From: Pseudomonas caspiana
GTDB taxonomy: Bacteria > Pseudomonadota > Gammaproteobacteria > Pseudomonadales > Pseudomonadaceae
Direction: 5' to 3'
DNA: 64,000 bases
Assembly (NCBI RefSeq): GCF_002158995.1
Contig: NZ_LOHF01000015.1
Span: forward strand, 69,474-133,473
In this document: positions 1-7,179 of the stretch, piece by piece
Layout of the letters: the number at the start of each line of letters is the position of its first letter
How positions within the stretch are numbered: the stretch's first letter is position 1
Made by a program: the position numbers and the translations under genes
The notes under the pieces: generated by a model
Seen by the model: the letters and a program-made list of their open reading frames with translations, nothing else
What the model was told of the DNA's origin: nothing
The model's database searches: none

Positions 1-234
1 ATTGCAGGCATGGACGTCGCCGGGATTCATCAGCACCACCGTACCCGCACGCACCTGCTGGCTGCTTTTTTCATGCAGATAAGTGCTTTGACCGGCCGTG
101 ATCGCACCAATGGAAAATATTTCATGGGAGTGCTTGGCATAACACAGCTTTCGCCCATCGCCCACCGAACGCGCCTCGATGAAAGGCAACTGCTCCTCAC
201 GCCAGAAGTAGGGCGCTTGTGGTGGTGGGTTCAT
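1..234 (-). CDS. AraC-type regulator, N-terminal fragment cut by window edge
   Basis: 78 codons are visible, running off the left edge. The start is the ATG at 232-234, beginning MNPPPQAPYFWREEQLPF. The visible part has the shape of the AraC_binding cupin found at the N-terminus of AraC-family activators: an acidic strand with FIEARSVGDG, then KHSHEIFSIGAITAG, and the usual turn GTVVLMNPGDVHACN, where the PGDVH segment is typical of the effector-binding cupin. The DNA-binding HTH_18 domain would lie outside the window. The family call rests on this cupin pattern alone, and the regulated pathway cannot be told. Confidence 0.72.
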   Translation of the reverse strand, partial: MNPPPQAPYFWREEQLPFIEARSVGDGRKLCYAKHSHEIFSIGAITAGQSTYLHEKSSQQVRAGTVVLMNPGDVHACN

Positions 235-323
235 GTGGTGTCGATCCTTTGAATTGAAATGGATTTCCTGCAGGAAGATCGGCCAGTGTCCCTGACACCG
301 CGCTGTCTCGCAATAACCGGGAT

Positions 324-414
324 CTGTAGGAGCGCGCTTGCCCGCGATTCGGTCTGTCAGTCGTTGCATCTATCGCCTGTGCTGACGCTATCGCGGGCAA
401 GCGCGCTCCTACAG
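324..414. repeat. REP-type inverted repeat, family A
   Basis: Two 24-base arms at 324-347 and 391-414 are exact reverse complements of each other (left arm starts CTGTAGGAGCGCGCTTGCCC). The 43-base middle is unrelated. This is the commonest Pseudomonas palindromic element seen in the window; relatives lie at 3886-3972 and 12041-12129. It lies between the AraC start and the MocR stop. I see nothing else in the 318-base stretch 235-552. Confidence 0.9.
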
Positions 415-552
415 GTAAAAAGCATTAAAAATCATGTGTTTATTCGTTTTTGATACGGGTTCCAGGTTGCTGCGCTCCAGGGTGGGATCAGGAACACCGG
501 GGTGTAGCTCACAGGTTCGTATTTGCGGAGAGTAGCGCATCCTTGCCAACAC

Positions 553-1983
553 TCAAGCCGTCAGCAATAAATCCCGCAGCCGGTCCAGCGCCGGGTCGAT
601 GTCCAGGGTTTCAATGGCACCAAAGCCCAGGTAGATACCGGCGCGGTCAGGCGTGGACTGGTAATACGGCGCCAGGGAGTAAATGCCTACATGGTGTTGG
701 CGAGTCTGCTGGATGAGGTGATTGATATCCTGTGGCACCTTGCACCAGAGCGCCATGTGAAAGCCTGCCGTGGCCGGTATGACTTCAAACCATGGCGCAA
801 GGTCGGTGGTAAAGCGGGCGAGAATACGTTCCCGACGCCCGGCATAGATCCCGTGACAGCGACGAATATGCTTTTGCAGTAAACCGTCGTCGATGAACTT
901 GGCCAGCGCCCACTGATTCAGCGTACTGGTATGCCAGTCGGTCAGTTGCCGCGCCTTGATGACCGCTGCATAAATGGCAGCAGGCAACACCGCGTAACCC
1001 AGGCGCAGTTCCGGCAGCAGGGTTTTCGAAAAAGTCCCGACGTAGGCGACCACGCCATGGCGGTCCATGCTCTGCAGTGAGTCAGTAGGCTGGCCTTCGT
1101 AGCGGAATTCGCTGTCGTAATCGTCTTCGATGATAATCGCGCCAATCCGCCGCGCCTTGTCTAGCAAGGCCTGGCGTCGCGCCAGGCTCATCGGCATGCC
1201 CAGCGGCATCTGATGCGACGGCGTGACGTAGATAAACCGGGCGTCCTCTGGAATCGCATCGACCTGCATGCCGTCTTCATCCACGGGGACGCCCACCACC
1301 TTCGCGCCTTGCGCCGAGAATAATAGACGCGCCGGTCTATAGCCTGGCTCTTCCATGGCAACACAGCAGCCGGGTTCGGTCAGAACCCGTGAAATAAGGT
1401 CCAGTGCCTGTTGCGCACCGTTGCACACAACAATGTCATCCGCGACACAGCGCACACCGCGGGCGAAGGCGATATGCCCGGCTATGGCCTTGCGCAGAAT
1501 CTCCAGCCCTTGCGGTTGACTGTAGAGGCCGGGTGTTTTGGCCAACTGCCGCAAGGCATGCTGCACGCAGCGTCGCCATTGCTCGGCGGGGAAGTGGTTA
1601 TGGCTGATCGCGCCGCCAATAAAATCGCCGCGTCGGGTTTCTTCACGCGTGGGGTGACGCAAACCCAATTCGAGGTTTTGCCACCTTTCCAGAACGGCGG
1701 CACTGGCCAGATCACAGGCTTCCTGCTTGCGCGATTGCGCCGTAGGCAAGTTGTTGACGAAGGTACCGCTGCCAATCTTGCCGACCAGCAGGTTTTCGTA
1801 GGTCAGACGTGAATAAGTGTCGGAGATGGTTTTGCGCGACAGACCCAGTTGCGCCGCCAGCAAACGGCTGGGCGGTAACTGCACACCGGCAGCAAGCCGC
1901 CCGGATTCGATGCTGTCACGTAATTGCTCGTAGAGCTGATTCGCCAGATCTTTGCGGCCTTTGATGACAATGTGCAGTTCCAT
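553..1983 (-). CDS. MocR/PdxR-type regulator (GntR HTH + aminotransferase fold)
   Basis: Predicted 476-residue transcription factor. Residues ~1-75 form a GntR winged helix (LANQLYEQLRDSIESG ... LPPSRLLAAQLGLSRKTI), and the rest is a fold-type I aminotransferase domain. The PLP lysine is K320 in TFSKTLLPELRLGY, and the upstream IIEDDYDSEFR segment carries the usual cofactor aspartate. MocR proteins bind PLP and often control vitamin B6, GABA or amino acid genes. The start was set at the ATG at 1981-1983, which has a GGAG box seven bases upstream; the open frame extends 25 codons further but into the LysR gene's end, and lacks homology there. It sits 52 bases after the LysR gene on the same strand, so the two may be co-transcribed. 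The target genes are not evident. Confidence 0.9.
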   Translation of the reverse strand: MELHIVIKGRKDLANQLYEQLRDSIESGRLAAGVQLPPSRLLAAQLGLSRKTISDTYSRLTYENLLVGKIGSGTFVNNLPTAQSRKQEACDLASAAVLERWQNLELGLRHPTREETRRGDFIGGAISHNHFPAEQWRRCVQHALRQLAKTPGLYSQPQGLEILRKAIAGHIAFARGVRCVADDIVVCNGAQQALDLISRVLTEPGCCVAMEEPGYRPARLLFSAQGAKVVGVPVDEDGMQVDAIPEDARFIYVTPSHQMPLGMPMSLARRQALLDKARRIGAIIIEDDYDSEFRYEGQPTDSLQSMDRHGVVAYVGTFSKTLLPELRLGYAVLPAAIYAAVIKARQLTDWHTSTLNQWALAKFIDDGLLQKHIRRCHGIYAGRRERILARFTTDLAPWFEVIPATAGFHMALWCKVPQDINHLIQQTRQHHVGIYSLAPYYQSTPDRAGIYLGFGAIETLDIDPALDRLRDLLLTA

Positions 1984-2035
1984 CGCGTGCTCCGGGGCGA
2001 CCGCGACACGCGGCGTTGAAGGGGCGCCGATTCTT

Positions 2036-2935
2036 TCAGGGCGCGTTGTATTCGGCAATCAGCTTCTGCAGCCAGTCCATGAATACCCTGCAACGTTCTG
2101 GTAAATGTCGACGATGCGCGTACAACAGAGAAATTTTCATGGGCAGCGGACGATGATCGGGAAGGATCTCCACCAGATGGCCGCTGAGCAGGTGTTTGCG
2201 CATTCCCATACGTGGCGACTGGATGATCCCGAGGTTACCCAGACAGGCCGCCTCATAGGCCTGTACATTATTGACGGTAATGCTGCGGGGCATGGCTACG
2301 GTGCGGGATTTGCCCTGTTCCTGATATTCAAAGAACGCCGTATTGGCACCGAACGACATCACGTAATGGATCATCCGGTGTTGCTGCAGGTCGGCGAGGG
2401 TTTGTGGCACACCATGTTCGCTGGCGTAACCGGCGCCGACACAGTTAACCATCGACAAGTCACCCAGGTGGCGCGCAACCAACGTGGTGTCCGGTAAATC
2501 ACCGACTCGCAGTACGCAGTCAAAGCCTTCCCGGATGAGATCCACGCGGCGGTCAGTGCTGCTGATTTCCAGATCGATGCCGGGATGTTCGGCGAGGAAA
2601 TCGCTCAGGCGCGGCAGGACGATGTTGTGCGCCATGGCGGTGGGCATGTCGACTCGCAGACGACCGCTGAGCATCGCGTCGCTTCGAAACAGACTTTCCA
2701 GCTCGTCCATTTGCGCCAGCATATCTTTACTACGCTCATACAACACCGCGCCGTCCGGTGTGGCCTGCACTTTGCGCGTGGTGCGCAGCAGCAAGCGGGT
2801 ACCGAGCAGTTCCTCCAGCGCCTGCACATGTTCGGACACCGTGGAGCGCGGCAGACTCAAGGCTTCACTGGCCTGAGTGAAACTCGACAATTCGGTAACG
2901 CGGACGAACGAGCGCAACAGTTCCAGTTTGTTCAC
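2036..2935 (-). CDS. LysR family transcriptional regulator
   Basis: 299 residues, the normal LTTR length. Residues 1-60 are the HTH (LLRSFVRVTELSSFTQASEALSLPRSTVSEHVQALEELLG), followed by a LysR_substrate domain with the characteristic GRLRVDMPTAMAHNIVLP and LSDFLAEHPGIDLEI segments. It resembles the CrgA/AaeR-like subgroup that usually faces an SDR or oxidoreductase. Here it is divergent from the SDR gene at 3072, with a 136-base shared promoter region that contains a long inverted repeat. Regulation of that SDR and autoregulation are the natural inference; the effector is unknown. Confidence 0.93.
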   Translation of the reverse strand: MNKLELLRSFVRVTELSSFTQASEALSLPRSTVSEHVQALEELLGTRLLLRTTRKVQATPDGAVLYERSKDMLAQMDELESLFRSDAMLSGRLRVDMPTAMAHNIVLPRLSDFLAEHPGIDLEISSTDRRVDLIREGFDCVLRVGDLPDTTLVARHLGDLSMVNCVGAGYASEHGVPQTLADLQQHRMIHYVMSFGANTAFFEYQEQGKSRTVAMPRSITVNNVQAYEAACLGNLGIIQSPRMGMRKHLLSGHLVEILPDHRPLPMKISLLYAHRRHLPERCRVFMDWLQKLIAEYNAP

Positions 2936-2947
2936 GGTATGGCCTTT

Positions 2948-3012
2948 ATTGTTCGTTTTTACCGATCACTGATTTCGGTTTGGCAGGGTTTATCGGTCTG
3001 TAAGCGAACAAT
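2948..3012. promoter_or_regulatory. candidate LysR operator in divergent promoter
   Basis: An interrupted inverted repeat lies between the LysR gene and the SDR gene. The left arm at 2948-2967 reads ATTGTTCGTTTTTACCGATC. The right arm at 2991-3012, read on the minus strand, is ATTGTTCGCTTACAGACCGA followed by TA. The outer eight bases ATTGTTCG match exactly and the inner ACCGAT is also shared. Placement and size suit a LysR-type regulator that controls both directions. No footprint is known; this is inference from symmetry. Confidence 0.6.
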
Positions 3013-3071
3013 AGACTTTTCCTCAATCGCTGCACACCTAAAGCTGAACTCACCAAACGAAGGGCATCATC

Positions 3072-3830
3072 ATGAGCAGAAAAATCGCGATCATCACTGG
3101 CGCCAGCCGTGGCCTGGGTAAAAGCACTGCATTGAACCTTGCGGCGCAAGGCGTGGACATCATCGGTACCTATCAAAGTCGTCAGGCAGACGCCGAGGCC
3201 GTGGTGGCAGAAATCCAGGCGCTGGGTGGCAAGGCGCATATGCTGCAACTGGACGTAGGCCGCAGCGACAGCTTTGATGCATTCGCTGACCAGCTGCGAG
3301 GCGTACTGAAAGACGTATATGGTGCTGAACACTTCGATTTTCTGGTCAACAACGCGGGTACCGGCATCTATAACAGCATCGCCGAAACCACCGAAACGCA
3401 GTTTGACCAACTGGTGAACATACATTTCAAAGGGCCGTTTTTCCTGACCCAGAAACTGCTGCCACTGATTGCTGATGGAGGCCGGATCATCAACCTGTCC
3501 AGCGGCCTGGCGCGCTTCAGTATGGTCGGTTACGCGGCCTATGCGTCCATGAAGGGCGCAATTGAAGTCTGGACCCGCTATCTGGCGCAAGAACTCGGGC
3601 CACGGGGTATTAACGTCAACGTGCTGGCCCCTGGCGCTATTGCAACTGACTTTGGCGGTGGGACCGTACGGGACAATCCAGAGGTCAACAAAATGATCGC
3701 CTCCAGCACCGCGTTGGGCCGGGTTGGCGAAGCAGACGATATCGGTTCGGCGATCAGCATGTTGCTGGGGGATGGCGGGAAGTGGATCAATGGGCAGCGC
3801 ATCGAAGCGTCGGGAGGGATTTTTCTTTAA
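3072..3830 (+). CDS. SDR family NAD(P)-dependent oxidoreductase
   Basis: 252 residues, classical short-chain dehydrogenase. The nucleotide-binding TGASRGLGKS motif is at residues ~9-18, NNAGTG near 93, and the catalytic Ser-Tyr-Lys set is seen in LSSGLARFSMVGYAAYASMKGA. The C-terminus shows the usual LAPGAIATDF and final ASGGIFL. Family members reduce ketones or oxidise alcohols; the substrate is not predictable. AAGGG lies eight bases before the start. It is divergent from the LysR gene and is probably its target. Confidence 0.93.
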   Translation: MSRKIAIITGASRGLGKSTALNLAAQGVDIIGTYQSRQADAEAVVAEIQALGGKAHMLQLDVGRSDSFDAFADQLRGVLKDVYGAEHFDFLVNNAGTGIYNSIAETTETQFDQLVNIHFKGPFFLTQKLLPLIADGGRIINLSSGLARFSMVGYAAYASMKGAIEVWTRYLAQELGPRGINVNVLAPGAIATDFGGGTVRDNPEVNKMIASSTALGRVGEADDIGSAISMLLGDGGKWINGQRIEASGGIFL

Positions 3831-3838
3831 ATCAAACG

Positions 3839-3862
3839 GCAGCTTCCATTAAAAGAAGCTGC
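3839..3862 (+). terminator. stem-loop after SDR gene
   Basis: GCAGCTTC and GAAGCTGC form a perfect 8-bp stem around an 8-base loop, nine bases after the SDR stop. There is no T-run after it, so intrinsic termination is uncertain. Confidence 0.4.
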
Positions 3863-3885
3863 AATCCTGCGGATTTAAGCCGGTC

Positions 3886-3972
3886 CTGCAGGGTGTTTGC
3901 TCGCGATAACGTCAGGTCAGGCGATTATTTACCGACTGAAAAAACGTATCGCGAGCAAGCTCACTCCTACAG
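3886..3972. repeat. REP-type inverted repeat, family A
   Basis: Imperfect arms: CTGCAGGGTGTTTGCTCGCG on the left matches, with a few changes, the reverse complement of the right arm ending CACTCCTACAG. It is the same family as 324-414 and 12041-12129, and lies between convergent genes (SDR and RcnB-like). Confidence 0.85.
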
Positions 3973-4024
3973 CGTTCAATGTCTACCGCAAGACATCGGA
4001 GTTTGACCTACAAGGCCAATACTT

Positions 4025-4333
4025 TTACTTCTTCACCGGCACGATTTCAGTGATCTGCCCGTTGGTGAGCTGTACCTGCACGTATTTGTCGTGGATCTGC
4101 ACCCACTGAGATTCTTTGGCCGGCTCTTTCAGGCCACGCTTGCTCCAGTCCTTCAGGCCTTCTTCAGGACGGCGGAATTTCTCAGGTGCACGGGAACCCA
4201 GTTCCAGCTCATGCATGTTGTCCTTGGATTTTTCAATGGTCGGCTCTGGGGCATCGGCGGCCTGCACTGACAGGCTGGTCAAAGAAACGCAGCCAAGAAT
4301 TGCCAGGCAAGCGACGAGTGATTTGCTCTTCAT
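4025..4333 (-). CDS. RcnB-like periplasmic protein
   Basis: 102 residues with a signal peptide (MKSKSLVACLAILGCVSLTS, likely cut after VQA near residue 25). The mature C-terminal half matches the RcnB pattern: a DWSKRGLKEP segment, then QWVQIHDKYVQVQLTNGQI, like the WR-x-GL-x-PP ... W-x-x-V-x-x-x-Y-x-L-V ... G-x-I of that family. RcnB proteins act in the periplasm; E. coli RcnB is tied to nickel/cobalt homeostasis, but most Pseudomonas homologues are uncharacterised. No metal exporter gene is adjacent, so a metal role is only a family-level guess. Confidence 0.7.
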   Translation of the reverse strand: MKSKSLVACLAILGCVSLTSLSVQAADAPEPTIEKSKDNMHELELGSRAPEKFRRPEEGLKDWSKRGLKEPAKESQWVQIHDKYVQVQLTNGQITEIVPVKK

Positions 4334-4479
4334 ATACAGCTCCTAGGGCTCAGTGCGTAATGCTCTGTTCGTAGCTCTAGGACAGCTGCGGGGAAAAATC
4401 ATTCGGTTTAAATCAACCCGGCGCATCCGATCCGTGAACCAGTACTCGCCCTGACGAGGCAGAGCGAGCAGCGATGTCG

Positions 4480-5337
4480 TCAGCGCTTCAGCGCTTGGGC
4501 GACAGTAATGGCAAGCGGCGTAGTAGGGCGTCCGATCAAGGCGCTCAATTGGCGGCTGTCGTCGAACAGTGCGCCCTTGGCGGCGGCTGCATCCGAGTCT
4601 GACAGCAGCTCTGCGACGAAGTCCGGCAGGCCTGCCTGCATCAGCGCAGCTTTGAAGTCAGCCTGCGGCAGGTCGGTATACGGCACGGTTTTGCCGGTCT
4701 GCTTCGATATCTCGGCGGCAAAGACGCTCAGGGTGTAAGCGTCATCACCTGCCAACTCATACACTCGACCAGCCTGATCTTCAGTCGAGGTCAGCACCGC
4801 CACGGCTGCATCCGCATAATCAACACGGGCCGCCGAGCTGATACGGCCCTCGGCGGCACTGCCGAACACTGCGCCATGTTCCAGCGCAGCAGGGACACCA
4901 GCGGTGTAATTCTCTGTGTACCAGCCATTGCGTAGCAGAACGAACGGCACACCGGATTTTTGCAGCGCGGCTTCGGTCTGGCGGTGTTCTTCCGCCAGAC
5001 CCAACAGCGAAGTGTCAGCATGCAGGACACTGGTGTACGCGAGCAGTTTGACGTTAGCGCGTTTGGCTGCGTCGATCACGGCCTGATGCTGCGCGGCACG
5101 TTGGCCAATTTCACTGGACGAAATCAGCAGAATTTTTTCCGCACCTTTGAAAGCGCTGTCCAGGGTTGAGGCTTGGGAGTAGTCGGCGTGACGTACCTGC
5201 ACGCCCAGTGCGGCGAGGTCGGCGGCTTTTTCCGGGCTGCGCACGGCGGCGATGACTTGCCCGGCGGGTACGGTAGCAAGCAGCTTTTCAATAACAAGAC
5301 GGCCGAGTTGGCCGGTGGCTCCAGTAATGACGTACAT
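4480..5337 (-). CDS. NmrA-like NAD(P)H:quinone oxidoreductase (QorB/YtfG type)
   Basis: 285 residues starting MYVITGATGQLGRLVIEKLL, with the atypical-SDR nucleotide motif TGATGQLG at residues 5-12. A later segment with LLRNGWYTENY is the mark of the QorB/YtfG quinone oxidoreductase group, which reduces quinones with NADPH. The start at 5335-5337 has AAGGA seven bases upstream; the frame is open 15 codons further without support. It is divergent from an HxlR regulator, the same arrangement as ytfG/ytfH in E. coli, which supports a role in quinone or electrophile stress. Confidence 0.88.
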   Translation of the reverse strand: MYVITGATGQLGRLVIEKLLATVPAGQVIAAVRSPEKAADLAALGVQVRHADYSQASTLDSAFKGAEKILLISSSEIGQRAAQHQAVIDAAKRANVKLLAYTSVLHADTSLLGLAEEHRQTEAALQKSGVPFVLLRNGWYTENYTAGVPAALEHGAVFGSAAEGRISSAARVDYADAAVAVLTSTEDQAGRVYELAGDDAYTLSVFAAEISKQTGKTVPYTDLPQADFKAALMQAGLPDFVAELLSDSDAAAAKGALFDDSRQLSALIGRPTTPLAITVAQALKR

Positions 5338-5388
5338 GCTTGGTTCCTTGGATGTATTTAAGGGAAGCCAGAGCATAAACATGATGCT

Positions 5389-5420
5389 AACCTTTCGTAA
5401 GTACGTACAAAAAGGTAAGT
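5389..5420. promoter_or_regulatory. candidate HxlR operator/promoter region
   Basis: The 86-base divergent region between the quinone reductase and HxlR genes holds a dense symmetric patch. ACCTTT (5390-5395) mirrors AAAGGT (5411-5416), GTACGTAC (5401-5408) is self-complementary, and GTAAGT occurs twice (5397-5402, 5415-5420). HxlR regulators bind GTAAGT/ACTTAC-type dyads. The second half overlaps the HxlR ribosome binding site, which would allow autorepression. Confidence 0.5.
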
Positions 5421-5423
5421 GTC

Positions 5424-5840
5424 ATGAATGGATCAGAGCAGCACAGCAGTTCATTGCTCGCAGCAGTAATCGACGCGCGAGTGGGCGAGGTGATGGCGGC
5501 GGATTGTCCGTCGCGGCTGGTGCTCAATCATGTGTGCAGTCGCTGGGGTGTATTGGTGCTGGTAGTACTGCGCAGCGGTATGCACCGCTTTAGCGAGCTG
5601 CGCCGCAAAATCGGCGGTGTGAGCGAGAAAATGCTCTCGCAGACCCTGCAGCATCTGGAGGCTGACGGCTTTATCGACCGCAAGTCGCTGCCGGTGGTGC
5701 CGCCCCATGTGGAGTATCGCCTGACGCCACTGGGAGAAGAAGTCGCTTTGCAGGTCGAGAACCTGACCAACTGGATCGAGCACAATTTGCCGCGGATCAT
5801 GCAGGCGCGCGAAGAGATGGATTTAGCCAGGTTGATCTGA
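5424..5840 (+). CDS. HxlR family transcriptional regulator (YtfH-like)
   Basis: 138 residues, winged helix of the HxlR/DUF24 family. The family core is clear: a conserved cysteine near residue 28 (MAADCPSRLV), then RWGVLVLVVLRSGMHRFSEL, IGGVSEKMLSQTLQHLEADGFIDRK and PPHVEYRLTPLGEE. In YodB, QorR and HypR the N-terminal cysteine senses quinones or disulfide stress, so this protein likely derepresses the divergent quinone reductase under such stress. AAGG is eight bases before the start. Confidence 0.9.
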   Translation: MNGSEQHSSSLLAAVIDARVGEVMAADCPSRLVLNHVCSRWGVLVLVVLRSGMHRFSELRRKIGGVSEKMLSQTLQHLEADGFIDRKSLPVVPPHVEYRLTPLGEEVALQVENLTNWIEHNLPRIMQAREEMDLARLI

Positions 5841-5863
5841 ATCCCGTTTAACTCCGCTATCTC

Positions 5864-5889
5864 GTAGGACTGGCTAAAGCCGGTCCTAC
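5864..5889. repeat. short palindromic repeat, family C
   Basis: GTAGGACTGGCTAAAGCCGG followed by TCCTAC is a 26-base near-perfect palindrome just after the HxlR stop. The same core (GGACCGGCTTTAGCCGG) recurs at 16565, 29302, 49000, 50083 and 57177. Confidence 0.85.
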
Positions 5890-5901
5890 AAAGTGAAAGA
5901 C

Positions 5902-5935
5902 AAAAAAATGCCCGGCGACATGACGAAGCCGGGCA
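5902..5935 (-). terminator. intrinsic terminator of gluconate dehydrogenase operon
   Basis: On the minus strand TGCCCGGC and GCCGGGCA form a GC-rich 8-bp stem with an 11-base loop, followed at once by seven T residues (A-run 5902-5908 on the plus strand). It lies 17 bases after the cytochrome stop. This is the clearest rho-independent terminator in the window. Confidence 0.9.
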
Positions 5936-5952
5936 AAGGGGAGGTGAATCGT

Positions 5953-7179
5953 TTACTTCGGCTGCAGGGCCTCGCGCACGGCTTTCACGTCCGCACTGGA
6001 CACCGCAGGAGCCGCGTTGCCCCAGCTGTTACGCACGTAGGTCAGCACGTTGGCGACGTTGTCATCGGACAGCGCCCAGCCGAGTGCCGGCATGGCCGGT
6101 GCGGTCGGCGCTGCATCGGTGGCCCCGGCGCGACTGCCTGCCAGCACCACGCGGATCAACGACGATGGGTCGCTGCTGTTGATCAGCGGGGCCATCGCCA
6201 GTTTCGGGAACAGGTTCTCTGTGCCTTCACCATTGCCCACATGACAGGCTGAGCAGCGATCTGCATAAACCATCTTGCCTGCAACCATGGCGGGATCTTT
6301 CGCATCCACCGCTTTGGGCGGCGCAGCCGGTTTCGCGCCATCCTTGAGGTACACCGCCACGGCCATGAGATCCGCATCCTTCCAGTGTTGCGAGGAGTGC
6401 TCGACCTCTTCAGCCATCGGCCCGGAGGCAATGTCGAAACGGTTGGCACCGGTCTTCAGGTACTTGACGATGTCGTCCTCGGTCCAGCTGCCAATACCGC
6501 TGTGGGCGTCGCCAGTGATGTTCGGCGCGACCCAGTTCTGCAGGTTGGCACCGGTCAGAAACTGGTCATTCTTGTCGCCCCCCGTCAGGCCTTTAGGGGT
6601 GTGGCATGTGCCGCAATGCCCAAGGCCTTCGACCAGATAAGCGCCGCGATTCCACTGTTCGGACTTCTGCGGATTGGCCTTGAATTCGCCTTCCTTGAAG
6701 TTCATCAGGTTCCACGCCAGCAGGCTGGTGCGCACGTTGAACGGGAAGGGCAACTGGTTGGTTTCAACCTTGTTGTCCACCGCATCCAGCGTTTGCAGGT
6801 AGGCCCAGATCGCCTGATTATCCTGACGCGTGACTTTGGTGTAAGCGGTGTACGGCATGGCACCGTACAAACGTTTGCCGTCCAGGCCGTGGCCTTTGGA
6901 CATAGCGTTCTGGAAGTCTTCGAACGTCCAGCGGCCAATCCCCGTGACGGGGTCAGGCGTGATATTCGCCCCCAGCAGTTTGCCGAAAGGTGTATCGAGC
7001 ACTACGCCGCCGGAGAAGGCCGGTTTGCCGGGCAGGGTATGGCACGCGGTGCAGTCACCGAGCGTGGTCAGGTAGCGGCCCTTTTCCACCAGATTGTACG
7101 AGTCGGCACCTGTACCGGCGTGCGCGACGTTAAGGGTCAGCCCCAGTACGCCGACACAGACAGAAAGTAGAGTTTTCAT
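5953..7179 (-). CDS. gluconate 2-dehydrogenase, cytochrome c subunit
   Basis: 408 residues with a signal peptide (cut near AHA at ~21). Three heme c sites are visible: C43-TACH, C189-GTCH and C309-SACH. This triheme layout is that of the membrane cytochrome subunit of GMC-type dehydrogenases (gluconate, sorbitol, fructose, alcohol), which passes electrons from the flavoprotein to ubiquinone on the periplasmic face. Its start codon overlaps the flavoprotein stop by four bases, and it is the last gene before a strong terminator. Gene order (small subunit, flavoprotein, cytochrome) is that of Pseudomonas gluconate dehydrogenase; 2-ketogluconate or another polyol as substrate cannot be excluded. 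Confidence 0.9.
   Translation of the reverse strand: MKTLLSVCVGVLGLTLNVAHAGTGADSYNLVEKGRYLTTLGDCTACHTLPGKPAFSGGVVLDTPFGKLLGANITPDPVTGIGRWTFEDFQNAMSKGHGLDGKRLYGAMPYTAYTKVTRQDNQAIWAYLQTLDAVDNKVETNQLPFPFNVRTSLLAWNLMNFKEGEFKANPQKSEQWNRGAYLVEGLGHCGTCHTPKGLTGGDKNDQFLTGANLQNWVAPNITGDAHSGIGSWTEDDIVKYLKTGANRFDIASGPMAEEVEHSSQHWKDADLMAVAVYLKDGAKPAAPPKAVDAKDPAMVAGKMVYADRCSACHVGNGEGTENLFPKLAMAPLINSSDPSSLIRVVLAGSRAGATDAAPTAPAMPALGWALSDDNVANVLTYVRNSWGNAAPAVSSADVKAVREALQPK

Noticed and set aside
324-414. Palindromic repeats as a CRISPR array
   Set aside because: Copies are single, kilobases apart, and not separated by regular spacers; no cas genes.
1984-2058. 25-codon N-terminal extension of the MocR gene
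   Set aside because: It overlaps the LysR 3-prime end, and the internal ATG at 1983 has a good GGAG box and the conserved N-terminus.
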